Positions 49,179-57,898 of a DNA stretch of 64,000 nt are shown piece after piece (the stretch's first letter is position 1; each line of letters starts with the position of its first letter). The DNA is taken from assembly GCF_014196835.1 (NCBI RefSeq), contig NZ_JACIEK010000008.1, positions 124,001 through 188,000 of the forward strand. The letters are read 5' to 3'. Position numbers and translations under genes: made by a program. The notes under the pieces were generated by a model. The model saw nothing but the letters and a program-made list of their open reading frames with translations, had not been told where the DNA came from and ran no database searches. Source of the stretch: Aureimonas pseudogalii. GTDB taxonomy: Bacteria > Pseudomonadota > Alphaproteobacteria > Rhizobiales > Rhizobiaceae.

Positions 49179-49245
49179 GCTGGAAGCTCCTTGTAAGTGG
49201 ACGGGAAGGCACGACGCACGGCGGAGACCGGGCGAGGAGGGGTGA

Positions 49246-50019
49246 TCAGTAGCGGCCGACGATCAGGCCGCCGTCGACGGTAAGGGTCTGGCCGGTAAGG
49301 TAGCGGGCGCCGTTCGAGCAGAGGAAATGGATGACGTCGGCGATGTCTTCGGGCTCCCCGAGCCGGCCCATCGGAATGAACTCGGCGGCCTTCTCGGCGC
49401 CGGCCGGACCGAGCGAGTTCTTCTCCGAGAGAAGCTGCGCGGTGCGGATGTAGCCGGGCGCCACGCCGTTCACGCGAATGCCCTCGCGCGCCAGCTCGAC
49501 CGCCAGTCCGCGCACGAGACCGACGACGCCCGACTTGGCGGCCGAGTAGTGGACATGCTCGTCCCAGCCGTAGGCGACGCCCATGATCGAGGAAAGGCAG
49601 ACGATGGCGCCGGATCGGCGCGCCCGCATCCCGGGAAGGGCTGGGCGCACGACGCGCAGGATGCCCTTCAGGTCGACGTCGAACGTGTGATCCCACTTTG
49701 CATCGGTCATCTCGGCCAGCGGCACCCGGTGGGCGATGCCGGCATTGGCGACGATCACGTCGATCGCCCCGTGCCGGGGCTCGACATCGGCGACGAGCGC
49801 GTCGGCGGCTTCCGTGGACGTAACGTCGAGCCGAAGGAACTCGGCCGAGCCGCCCGAGGCCTCGATCGCGGCGGCGACCTCGCGGCCTTCCGTCTCAAGG
49901 ACGTCGGTGACGACGACATGGTCGCCGGCCGCGGCGAAGGCCTCGGCGGTGGCCCGGCCGATGCCGATGCCGGCGCCGGTGACGAGGACGATGCGGGAAG
50001 AGGTCATGGCGATATCCAT
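49246..50019 (-). CDS. SDR family oxidoreductase A
   Basis: A 257-residue classical SDR. Cofactor loop VTGAGIGIGRATA, IVANAGIAHR, catalytic Ser in IVCLSSIMGV and YSAAKSGVVG (Tyr and Lys), and LTGQTLTVDGGLIVG at the end. The start at 50019 overlaps the previous SDR stop (TGATG); ATG at 50007 is an alternative. It probably oxidises or reduces a hydroxyl/keto group in the compound imported by this cluster. Confidence 0.92.
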   Translation of the reverse strand: MDIAMTSSRIVLVTGAGIGIGRATAEAFAAAGDHVVVTDVLETEGREVAAAIEASGGSAEFLRLDVTSTEAADALVADVEPRHGAIDVIVANAGIAHRVPLAEMTDAKWDHTFDVDLKGILRVVRPALPGMRARRSGAIVCLSSIMGVAYGWDEHVHYSAAKSGVVGLVRGLAVELAREGIRVNGVAPGYIRTAQLLSEKNSLGPAGAEKAAEFIPMGRLGEPEDIADVIHFLCSNGARYLTGQTLTVDGGLIVGRY

Positions 50020-50762
50020 CAAAGCATCACGTCGCCGGAATTCGGCCCGAGCGTCTGGCCGGCGTAGATCGCGGCATCGGTGGAGGCGAGAAAGGCGACG
50101 GTGCCCGCCACGTCCTCGGGTTCGCCGAAGCGCCCGAGCGGCAGCTCGGCGCGCTTGGCGGCCTGCCAGTCGGGCGAGAGCGCGCGCACCAGCGGCGTGT
50201 TGATCGGGCCGGGCGCGACGGCGTTCACCCGCACGCCGCGGTCGGAGACCTCGCGCGCCAGCGATTTCGTCAGTCCGATGATCGCGGCCTTCGCGGCGGC
50301 GTAATGCGAGAGCTCGACGCCGCCGATCTGGCCGAGCTGTGAAGCCATGTTCACGACGATGCCCTCGCCGGCCGCCAGCATTCCCGGCAACACGGCCTTG
50401 GTCATCAGGAAGGTGCCGCGCACATGCACCGCGAACATGCGATCGAAGTCGGCGACGCCGAGGTCCTCGAAGCGTGCCTGATGGACGTGTCCGGCATTGT
50501 TGACGAGAAGCCCGACCGGGCCGAACGTCTCCGTCGCCAGATGCACGGCGGCCGCAACGCTGGCCTCGTTCGAAACATCGGCTTGCGCCCATGCGGTTTC
50601 GAAACCGGCGGCGCGCAGACGGCGGTTGGCGTACTCGGCCTTTGCGCCGTCGAGATCCAGCAGCACGACGCGGGCGCCATCGGTGGCGAGCCGTTCGGCG
50701 ACCGCAAGACCGATGCCCGAGGCGGCGCCCGTGACGATCGCGGTTCCCGTGAAGGCGGCCAT
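50019..50762 (-). CDS. SDR family oxidoreductase B
   Basis: A 247-residue classical SDR. Cofactor loop VTGAASGIGLAVAERLA, LVNNAGHVHQ, catalytic Ser in VVNMASQLGQIGG and YAAAKAAIIGLTKSLA, ending IYAGQTLGPNSG. It begins on the stop of the permease (TGATG at 50760-50764) and overlaps SDR A, so four genes from the permease to SDR A are translationally linked. Two consecutive SDRs suggest a two-step oxidation or alternative stereochemistry. Confidence 0.92.
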   Translation of the reverse strand: MAAFTGTAIVTGAASGIGLAVAERLATDGARVVLLDLDGAKAEYANRRLRAAGFETAWAQADVSNEASVAAAVHLATETFGPVGLLVNNAGHVHQARFEDLGVADFDRMFAVHVRGTFLMTKAVLPGMLAAGEGIVVNMASQLGQIGGVELSHYAAAKAAIIGLTKSLAREVSDRGVRVNAVAPGPINTPLVRALSPDWQAAKRAELPLGRFGEPEDVAGTVAFLASTDAAIYAGQTLGPNSGDVML

Positions 50763-51604
50763 CAGACGGCCTCCGCCGGCACGCGCTTGGCGCGGTTGAC
50801 GGACTGCACCATGAGCACCGCGTAGACCGCGAGGAGGGCGAAGGAGAACAGCGTCGTCAATACGCCGAAGGCGAAGACGTTGGGATGGATCTCCACCGAG
50901 AAGGTTCCGTAGATCGCCAGCGGCAGGGTGAGCTGCGGGCCGGAGGTAAAGAGCGTGCGGGCGAACTCGTCGTAGGAGAGCGTGAAGGCGAAGAGCATGG
51001 CCGACAGGACGCCGGGGAAGATCACCGGGAAGGTGACCTTGCGGAACGTCGTCACCGGCGAGACGCCGAGCGACCAGGCGGCCTCCTCAATGGAGCGGTC
51101 GAAGCGGTTGAAGATCGCCAGCATCACGAGGAAGGCGAAGGGGTAGGTGTAGACGACGTGCAGCACGAAGGCGGTGCCCCACCAGGCGCGATCGACGCCG
51201 ACGAGATTGGCGAAAAGCGCCATGCCGAGGCCGACGAGGATGCCGGGCACCATCATGCCGAGCACGATGAGATAGAAGACCGGCCCCGAGCCCTTGAAGC
51301 GCTGGCGGAAGGCCTGCGCCGAGGCGACGCCGAGCAACGTCGAGACCACCATCGTCATGAAAGCCAGCGCCAGAGAGCGCAGGAGGCCATCCGCGATCGG
51401 CAGCGGCGCGATGCGCGTCGCCGGCACGAGGCCGAAGAGCTGGCGATACCAGTAGGTCGACCATTCCACGATCGGGAACTGTGGCCCGCCCTCCGGACCC
51501 GACTGGAACGAGAGAATCGCGAGCACCACGAAGGGCCCGTAGAGGAAGACGAGGAAGAGCGCGGTGTAGACGGCCAGCGCGGGTTTCAGGATGCCGGTCT
51601 GCAT
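50762..51604 (-). CDS. ABC transporter permease, PotC-like
   Basis: A 280-residue inner-membrane protein with six hydrophobic segments (LAVYTALFLVFLYGPFVVLA; MTMVVSTLLGVASAQAF; FYLIVLGMMVPGILVGLGMA; FVLHVVYTYPFAFLVMLA; LSAMLFAFTLSYDEF; LLAVYAVLMVQ). The EAA-type loop IEEAAWSLGVSPVTTFRKVTFP contacts the ATPase. It pairs with the next permease to form the translocation channel. Confidence 0.92.
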   Translation of the reverse strand: MQTGILKPALAVYTALFLVFLYGPFVVLAILSFQSGPEGGPQFPIVEWSTYWYRQLFGLVPATRIAPLPIADGLLRSLALAFMTMVVSTLLGVASAQAFRQRFKGSGPVFYLIVLGMMVPGILVGLGMALFANLVGVDRAWWGTAFVLHVVYTYPFAFLVMLAIFNRFDRSIEEAAWSLGVSPVTTFRKVTFPVIFPGVLSAMLFAFTLSYDEFARTLFTSGPQLTLPLAIYGTFSVEIHPNVFAFGVLTTLFSFALLAVYAVLMVQSVNRAKRVPAEAV

Positions 51605-51617
51605 CGAAGCGTCCCTC

Positions 51618-52541
51618 TCAAAGCTCGTTGCGCAGGTTGACGACGCGCAGCAGGCCCGCGATCACCGCCCCCATCAGCAGCGTCAGGATGCAGCCCGCCA
51701 CCGCGGCGAACGCCCATTTCAGCGAACCGACCTGGCTGACGATGATGTTGCCGAGCATGTTGGTCTTGCGACCCGACAAGGCGGCGGCCGTCGCGAACTC
51801 GCCGAGCACCATGACCGAGACGAAGATCGCGCCGACCACGACGCCGGGCAGCGACAGCGGCAGGATGATCGTGCGGAAGATGCGCCCGAAGCCGGCGCCG
51901 AGATCGCGCGCCGCCTCGATGACGTTGGGGTCGATGCGACCGAGCATGAAGGTGATGGGGCCGACCATGAAAACGCAGTAGATCTGCGTCATGCCGATGA
52001 TCACCGAGAGTTCGGAGAAGAGAAGGATGTCGAGCGGCTGGTCGATGATGCCGAGCTTCATCATGATCAGATTGATCGCGCCCTGCGTGCCCAGCATCGG
52101 CCGCCATGCCAGCACCCGGATGAGGAACGAGGTCCAGAAGGGGATGACGCAGAGGACGAGCAGCACCGTCTGCAGCGTCTTCGACTTCAGCATCAGGCCG
52201 ATGAACAGCGAGACGGGGTAGCCGACGACGAGCGTCGAAGCAAGGACGATCAGCCAGATGCGGACGGTGGTCCAGAGCGCGTCGAGATAGGTCGCGTTGG
52301 TCAGGAAGCGGACCCAACTGGCGACCGTGAGCTTCGGCTCCACCGCGAAGGTCGTCTGCGTCCAGAACGAGACGTAGACCACCATGATCATCGGCAGCAC
52401 GAGGAAGAGCGTCATCCAGGCGACGCCAGGCGCCAGCAAGAGCCACGACGTGCGGCGACGCTTGGCGTCCCGCCGTGCGGCCGGCGACAGGCCGCCGGCC
52501 TCTGCGATGCCGCCGGTCGATGGGATGACGTCCGTTGTCAT
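51618..52541 (-). CDS. ABC transporter permease, PotB-like
   Basis: A 307-residue permease with a cytoplasmic N-terminus (RRDAKRRRTSWLLLAPG), six membrane segments and the coupling loop NVIEAARDLGAGFGRIFRTI. AAGAGG six bases before ATG 52541 supports this start over a GTG at 52556 that overlaps the ATPase stop. It is separated from the PotC-like permease by 13 bp. The pair with ATPase and Tat-exported receptor makes a complete importer. Confidence 0.91.
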   Translation of the reverse strand: MTTDVIPSTGGIAEAGGLSPAARRDAKRRRTSWLLLAPGVAWMTLFLVLPMIMVVYVSFWTQTTFAVEPKLTVASWVRFLTNATYLDALWTTVRIWLIVLASTLVVGYPVSLFIGLMLKSKTLQTVLLVLCVIPFWTSFLIRVLAWRPMLGTQGAINLIMMKLGIIDQPLDILLFSELSVIIGMTQIYCVFMVGPITFMLGRIDPNVIEAARDLGAGFGRIFRTIILPLSLPGVVVGAIFVSVMVLGEFATAAALSGRKTNMLGNIIVSQVGSLKWAFAAVAGCILTLLMGAVIAGLLRVVNLRNEL

Positions 52542-52552
52542 GGCGGGCCTCT

Positions 52553-53632
52553 TCACGCGAAGACGAGCGCGTCGCGGCGCTTCCAGGAAAGGGCGTAGCG
52601 GGCGTCGGCTTCGAGTCGCTGCGGCTCGCCGCGGCTCAGATGCTCCTCCACCTCGACGATGCGCCCGTCGTCGAGCGCGAAGAAGGAGAGGACCGAGGCG
52701 CCGCTATATTCGCTGGCGAGGAATCGGGCGCTGAGCCCGGCTTCGTCGTCGGCCATCTCGGTCGCAGGCGCACGCACGGCGATGCAGTCGTGGCGGATGG
52801 CATAGACCGGCGCCTCGTGACCGCTGCGCAGGCTCGCGGTATCCATCGCCAGAAGCCCGGCCTCGGTGCGGAAGGCCGTGCCGTCGAGGCGACCCGGCAG
52901 GAGGTTGAAGGCGTTGAGATAGCGCGCGACGCCGGGCGAGGCGGGTTCGGCATAGACATCGGCCGGCGCGGCGAACTGGCCGACGCGGCCGGCGTCAAGC
53001 ACGACGAGCCGGTCGCCCATCGCCAGCGCTTCGGTTTCCGAACCGGTGACGTGCAGGAAGGTGACGCCGAGATCGCGCCGGATCTGGCGAAGCTCGTCGC
53101 GCATCCGGGCGCGCAGATGTGCATCCAGCGCGCCGAGCGGTTCGTCGAGAAGCACGAGTTTCGGGCGCGTCACCAGCGTTCTCGCCAGCGCCACGCGCTG
53201 TCGCTGGCCGCCGGAGATCTGCGTGACCGAGCGCTGCTCCAGCCCCTTCAGGCCGACCATCTCGATGGCCTCGGCCACCATCGCCGCCCGCTTGGCCTCG
53301 TCGCGCACGGGGTTCACGGTGCGATGGGTCAGGCCGAAGGCGACGTTGTCGCGCACGTTGAGATGGGGAAACAGTGCGAAATTCTGGAACACGAAACCGA
53401 TGCCGCGTTCATGTGCCGGACGCCCGTCGAGACGTGTGCCTTCGAAGGTGATCGTACCCGTTTCCGGCTCGTCGAAACCGGCGATGAGGCGCAGCAGGGT
53501 GGTCTTGCCGGAGCCGCTGGCACCGAGCAGCGAGACGTAGGCGTCGGCGGGAATCGAGAGGTCGACGCCCTCGATCGCCGGCCTGCCCGCGAACGATTTC
53601 GAGACATTGGAAAGGGAGAGGATCGTCGCCAT
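52553..53632 (-). CDS. ABC transporter ATPase, polyamine type (PotA-like), second of two
   Basis: A 359-residue ATPase: MATILSLSNVSKSFAGRPA, Walker A GASGSGKTTLLRLIA, signature ISGGQRQRVALARTL, Walker B VLLDEPLGALDAHL and a C-terminal TOBE-like domain. It is the first gene of the eleven-gene cluster. The start at 53632 is the conserved N-terminus; an in-frame GTG/ATG at 53701 would add a disordered tail. The promoter region upstream holds an inverted repeat and the divergent GntR regulator. Confidence 0.92.
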   Translation of the reverse strand: MATILSLSNVSKSFAGRPAIEGVDLSIPADAYVSLLGASGSGKTTLLRLIAGFDEPETGTITFEGTRLDGRPAHERGIGFVFQNFALFPHLNVRDNVAFGLTHRTVNPVRDEAKRAAMVAEAIEMVGLKGLEQRSVTQISGGQRQRVALARTLVTRPKLVLLDEPLGALDAHLRARMRDELRQIRRDLGVTFLHVTGSETEALAMGDRLVVLDAGRVGQFAAPADVYAEPASPGVARYLNAFNLLPGRLDGTAFRTEAGLLAMDTASLRSGHEAPVYAIRHDCIAVRAPATEMADDEAGLSARFLASEYSGASVLSFFALDDGRIVEVEEHLSRGEPQRLEADARYALSWKRRDALVFA

Positions 53633-54085
53633 CGAGTGTCCCGGATCGTCGGCGCGACGGGGAATTCGACCGTCAGCCGAACTGCCTCCAACGCTGTTCA
53701 CGATCTGACGCTATCAGCGGTGATTTTTGTATTCAACAGTCATTCATGGGTTGAATATCGAGGGTAATGGGTTGGTGTTGCTCAAGGTGCAGGACTGGCG
53801 TAAAAGTTAGCACTCGCAGCATTTCAAGCGACCCCATTCCCTGATCTGCCGTTTCACCGTAGCTTTGTGGCCGATTGGCACGAAATGCGGGTGTTTGCTA
53901 TGATGCGGATGGTTTAGGCGTCGATCCAAACGTTGTCTGTCAGGGCTGTCTTGCGCTGCAGGTGTCTACCGAATGGGCGGCATTGCGGCATAAGTATGCA
54001 ATAGGCATTTTTTGATGGCGGCCTTGTGCTGGACAAGTTTTGTAGGCCGGGCGACACCAATAGCGGCTCCAAAACGGGAATCGTG
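53633..54085. promoter_or_regulatory. Divergent promoter region between the ABC cluster and the GntR-like gene
   Basis: A 453-bp gap without a credible gene. It is visibly less G+C-rich than the genes on either side, as expected for a control region. It contains the inverted repeat listed separately and several A+T-rich patches near 53860-54010. It should include promoters for the eleven-gene operon (leftward) and the regulator (rightward). I could not assign precise -35/-10 boxes. Confidence 0.5.
53730..53757. repeat. Inverted repeat, candidate operator for the GntR-like regulator
   Basis: TATTCAAC (53730-53737) and GTTGAATA (53750-53757) form perfect 8-base arms about a 12-base spacer. It lies 98 bp upstream of the first ATPase start and 329 bp upstream of the regulator. 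A palindrome of this size in the shared promoter gap is a natural binding site for a dimeric winged-helix protein. Binding is inferred from position and symmetry only. Confidence 0.5.
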
Positions 54086-55102
54086 ATGCAGGATCGTGCG
54101 CTCGCGGCACTGCCGCGCCGCTATGAGGTCGTAGCCGACACGCTGAGGCGGAACATCGATGCGGGTCGCCTGCCCGAAGGTACGGTGCTGCTCGAAGGCC
54201 CGCTGGCGCAAATCTTTCGGCTCTCCCGTGCGCCGGTACAGCGGGCCCTTCAGGAGTTGGAGGGCGAGGGTCTGGTCGCCCGTTTCGAGGGGCGGGGTTA
54301 CCTGGTCGTCGGATCCAGCGTCGCACGCCAGCCCCGGCGTCTGGATCTCGCCAGTCTCGACCTCGATCTGCCCATCGAGGCCGACGATGGGTTCCGTGAC
54401 CGGCAAACGTGGCGCCAGATCTACGAAACCGTCGAAGGCGACATCACGCGGTGCCTGGTCTTCGGTCGCTACCGCATCATCGAGACCGAACTCGCCGAGC
54501 ATTTCCGCGTCTCGCGGACGATCGTACGTGACGTGCTGGGGCGGCTGCAGGACCGCCGGCTGGTGAACAAGGGTGCGAACTCGCACTGGATCGCCGGACC
54601 GATCACGGCCCGCACGATCAAGGATCAGTTCGAGATCCGACGGATTCTCGAACCGCCGGCGCTGATATCGGCGGCGGGCTTCCTGCCGGCGCATCGCCTG
54701 GAAGCCGTCCTCGCCGAACTGCGTGGCGCCGAAAGCCGCGCCGCCGCCCGACACCCGGAGGCGACCGCCGATCTGTCGACCCACGTCAGTCGCGAGATCG
54801 TGCTGGCGACCCCGAACGAGGCCCTACGCGAACTGGTGGCACGCAATCTCCGGATGGTGACGCTGTCGCAGCAGGTGCTCCAGGGTCTGGGCCTGCCGCA
54901 GGATCTGGCCGCTCTCGCCGAGCAGCGCATGACCGTGGAACTCCTCGTCCACGGCGCACACGAGGCCGCCGCCAGCATGCTCTCGACCCATCTCGACGCC
55001 GCCAAGCACCGCACGATCGCCCAGATGAAGATCGTCGCCGTCATCCCGCCGCCGACCGGACTCGCATCCTACCTGCGCCGTGCCGAAACCGACGCCGACT
55101 GA
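54086..55102 (+). CDS. GntR-family regulator with two winged-helix domains and an FCD-like domain
   Basis: A 338-residue protein. A first GntR winged helix covers residues ~12-78 (RYEVVADTLRRNIDAGRLPE; LSRAPVQRALQELEGEGLV; GYLVVG). A second covers ~110-180 (YETVEGDITRCLVFGRYRI; VSRTIVRDVLGRLQDRRLV). The rest (~185-325) is helical with ISAAGFLPAHR and HLDAAKHRTIAQM, as in FCD effector domains. Most GntR proteins have one DNA-binding domain. The ATG at 54086 follows a possible GTG one codon earlier. Divergent from the ABC cluster, which it probably controls. Confidence 0.88.
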   Translation: MQDRALAALPRRYEVVADTLRRNIDAGRLPEGTVLLEGPLAQIFRLSRAPVQRALQELEGEGLVARFEGRGYLVVGSSVARQPRRLDLASLDLDLPIEADDGFRDRQTWRQIYETVEGDITRCLVFGRYRIIETELAEHFRVSRTIVRDVLGRLQDRRLVNKGANSHWIAGPITARTIKDQFEIRRILEPPALISAAGFLPAHRLEAVLAELRGAESRAAARHPEATADLSTHVSREIVLATPNEALRELVARNLRMVTLSQQVLQGLGLPQDLAALAEQRMTVELLVHGAHEAAASMLSTHLDAAKHRTIAQMKIVAVIPPPTGLASYLRRAETDAD

Positions 55103-55160
55103 CGCGTCGGTCTTCCGGTTCGGCTCGCCCGTAGGGCGGCACGCCACCATCGCCCGGCCG

Positions 55161-56537
55161 TCAGCCGACCGTTCGCCCCTGCATCCGCGCCAGCACGTTC
55201 GGCGGGGTCATCGGAAGCGCACGCACCTGCCGGCCGATCGCGTTCGAGACGGCGTTCGCCACCGTCGCCGCGACGTGGAGGATCGGAACTTCGCCGCCGG
55301 CCTTCGTGCCCAGCGGCCCGAGCGACGGGGCGCCTTCGTAGAGGCTGATCGCGACGGGCGCCACGTCCTGCGCCGTCGGCAGCCGGTAGGTCTCGAAGCC
55401 GGCCTGGCGAACCCGCCCATCTCCGTCGATCGTCACCTCCTCGTGCAGGGCGTAGCCGAGACCCTGCACGACGCCGCCCTGGATCTTGCCATGCACGGCG
55501 CTCGGATTGATCGCGCGGCCGACATCCTGCACGACGGTGTAATTCAGAATCTCGACATGGCGGGTGTCCGGATCGACCGCCGCCTCGCAGTCGTGGACGG
55601 CGAAGATCGGGATGTCGATCGCCTCGATGAAGTGCCCGGTGCAGCAACCCGCCATCGCCGGCACGCCGGTTCGGATGAAGGCGCCCGTTCCGCCGATGCG
55701 GCCGCGGTGGGTCCGGGCGCGCGCCGCCACCTCGGCGATCGCGAACCCGTAGCCGTTGGCGCTGGCGACCTCGATCCGTCCGTTTTCCATCACGAGGTCG
55801 TCAGGCGAGGCATCAAGCAGCGTCGCCGCCGCGGCGAGCAACTTGGTGCGCACCTCAATGGCGGCGGCAAGGCTCGCCGCGCCGAGCGAGACGATCGTGC
55901 GACCGCCGCCGATGCCCACGTCGTAGCCGGCCACATCGGTATCGGCGGGGCGCACCACGACGCACTCGGGCGCGATGCCGAGCGTGCTCGCGACGATCTG
56001 CGGCAGCCCTGCATCATCGAGCCCGAGCCGATCTCGACGCCCGAGGTCACCAGCGTGGCGCTGCCGTCGGCGTTGAGATTGACGGCGGCGGCCGAGGGGC
56101 CGACGAAGACGAACCAAGTTCCGACCGTGGTGGCGCGGCCGACGAGACGCCCGTCCGGGCGCGGTGCCGCGGCCGGGCGGCCCGCGGTGATCTCACCCAT
56201 GCGATCGAGCATCGGCAGGAGCACGTCGCCGTCGAACATCTGACCGGTGGCGCCGAGCTCGCCGTGGCCGAGAACGTTGCGGCGACGGAATTGCAGCGGG
56301 TTCCTGCCGATCGCCGCGGCGATCTCGTCGGTGTGGCGTTCCAGCGCGAACGTGTTGTAGACGCCGTTGCAGGCGCGGAAGGCGCCGGTCGGCGCTGTGT
56401 TGTTGTAGACGACCTGCGTCTTGAGGCGCACCGAGTCCAGCCGGTAGTTTCCGCCGAGCGTAGCGGGTGCGCCCCTGCAACTTGTCGCCCGCATCGCGGC
56501 GGCGAAAGTTCATCACGGCGTTCTGCGGGTTCGGCAT
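55161..56537 (-). pseudogene. Broken molybdopterin-binding large subunit of a xanthine/CO dehydrogenase-like enzyme
   Basis: Remnant of a Mo-hydroxylase large subunit, normally ~750 residues. The start survives (MPNPQNAVMNFRRRDAGDKL then GRTRYA, eight bases after the 2Fe-2S gene), but a large internal deletion near 56465 joins it to LGGNYRLDSVRLKTQVVYNN in another frame. A one-base loss at about 56006-56010 breaks GSMMQG from LPQIVASTLG. The C-terminal part (GIGGGRTIVSLGAASLA, GKIQGGVVQGLGYALHEE, GTKAGGEVP) is then open to the stop at 55161. Function is lost. Confidence 0.9.
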
Positions 56538-56545
56538 GGGGCGAC

Positions 56546-57013
56546 CTATCGCGCGACGGCGGCGGGAGCGAGCGAGAGTGCCGCATCGACGATGCGCTCG
56601 TACCCGGTGCAGCGGCAGAGATTGCCCGAGAGGGCTGCGCGGATCTCGTCGCGGCTCCGGGCGGGATGATGGTGCAGGACGCTCGTCAACGTCATCAGCA
56701 TGCCGGGAAAGCACATGCCGCACCGGACGGCATCGTGATCGACCATCGCCCTCTGGAGGTCCGAGAACATGCCGCAGCTCGACAGGTCCTCGACGGTGCG
56801 GATCGTTCGCCCCTCGGTGAAGCCGCAGGGGAGGAGGTGCGACTTCGCTGGCTCCTCGTCGAGGAGAACCGTGCACGCGCCGCAGAAGCCCTCGCGGCAG
56901 ACCGGCTTGGCGCCCGTCAGGTTGAACTCGTCGCGAAGGACATCGACGAGCGGCGTCATGGCGTCGCTTCGGCTGACGCGGTCCTCGCCGTTGACATGCA
57001 GGCGAAGGGTCAT
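56546..57013 (-). CDS. 2Fe-2S subunit of a xanthine/CO dehydrogenase-like enzyme
   Basis: A 155-residue ferredoxin-type subunit with an intact frame. The plant-type cluster motif is CREGFCGACTVLL plus a later Cys (LLPC), and the second cluster uses CGMCFPGMLM and CRCTGYERI. Length and motifs are complete. Both partner genes next to it are broken, so it is probably an orphan that is no longer functional, though its reading frame has not yet decayed. Confidence 0.88.
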   Translation of the reverse strand: MTLRLHVNGEDRVSRSDAMTPLVDVLRDEFNLTGAKPVCREGFCGACTVLLDEEPAKSHLLPCGFTEGRTIRTVEDLSSCGMFSDLQRAMVDHDAVRCGMCFPGMLMTLTSVLHHHPARSRDEIRAALSGNLCRCTGYERIVDAALSLAPAAVAR

Positions 57014-57032
57014 GGGCTTCGACTCCACTTCG

Positions 57033-57653
57033 TCATCCGACGCTCCGCGAACCGAGCGCCAGCACGGCGCGGCGCACGAGGGCGGGCAGAGCGCTGGTGC
57101 GGTACCAGCCCGGCGCCTCCACGCCGTCGCGACCGGTGAAATCCGCACAGCGAAGTTTTGCCGCCTAGAAGGCGTGGTCAGCCTCGAGAGGCCGGCCGGC
57201 AAGGCAGCCTTCCAGCCCCGGCCAGCGCGTCGCGGTCGCCTCCGCCGATCCGACCGCGACGCGGATTGCTCCGACATTCCCGCGATCGTCCGGCTCGACG
57301 TGGAGACTGGCGATCGCCACCGGATAGTCGCCGGCCTTGCGGAGCGGCAGCCGCACATGGGTGGAACGGCCCACGGATCGGGGCATGAGGACGCGGGCGA
57401 CGATCCGGCCGGGCGGAAGCACCGATCGCGTTTCCAGAAACCGCTCGATGGCGATCCTGTCCCTGCGGGTTCCATCGACGAGTTCGACCTCCGCTTCCAG
57501 GCAGATCAGCGCGGGCACAAGGTCGGCGGCGGCAAAGTTCGTGCTGCAGAGATTGCCGCCGACCGTGGCGACGTTTCGTACGGCCGGGTTGGCGAACTGG
57601 CCGGCCGCCTCTGCGAGTGCCGCGAGGTCGGGCAGGTCCGCTAGGCTCAGGAC
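57033..57653 (-). pseudogene. Broken FAD-binding subunit of a xanthine/CO dehydrogenase-like enzyme
   Basis: The frame reads AGQFANPAVRNVATVGGNLC then STNFAAADLVPALICLEAEV, typical of the FAD-binding subunit, but its first ~90 residues are missing, cut off at a junction near 57653. An in-frame TAG at 57165-57167 follows EADHAF; beyond it the same frame continues as AAKLRCADFTGRDG and LPALVRRAVLAL to a TGA at 57033. It lies 19 bp before the 2Fe-2S gene, giving the usual M-S-L order. Confidence 0.88.
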
Positions 57654-57656
57654 TCA

Positions 57657-57882
57657 TTGATCAGAGCCAGAAGATGACTGTGGCTGTGGTGGTCGGCGGC
57701 ATGGGCAGCCTCGTCGGAGCGGTGGTCGGCGGCTTCGTCATCGGCATCATCGTCACCATGCTGCAGGCCTACCTGCCGCCGGATCTGAGCGCCTTCCGCG
57801 ACGCCTTCGCCTTCGTCATCCTGTCCTGCTCGTGCGACCCGCCGGCCTGGTGCCCACGCGCACCACGTTCGAACGCGTCTGA
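57657..57882 (+). pseudogene. C-terminal fragment of a LivH-type ABC permease
   Basis: A short remnant. VVVGGMGSLVGAVVGGFVIG and AYLPPDLSAFRDAFAFVIL match the end of branched-chain amino-acid permease LivH. A frameshift near 57818 is needed to continue into LLVRPAGLVPTRTTFERV and a TGA at 57880. The N-terminal three quarters are gone. Its left end meets the FAD-subunit fragment on the opposite strand, marking a rearrangement point. Confidence 0.82.
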
Positions 57883-57898
57883 TCGGAGAACCGCACCC

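Noticed and set aside
57020-57180. A frameshift in the FAD-subunit gene
   Set aside because: The sequence after the TAG at 57165 continues in the same frame to the TGA at 57033, so the lesion is a nonsense codon.
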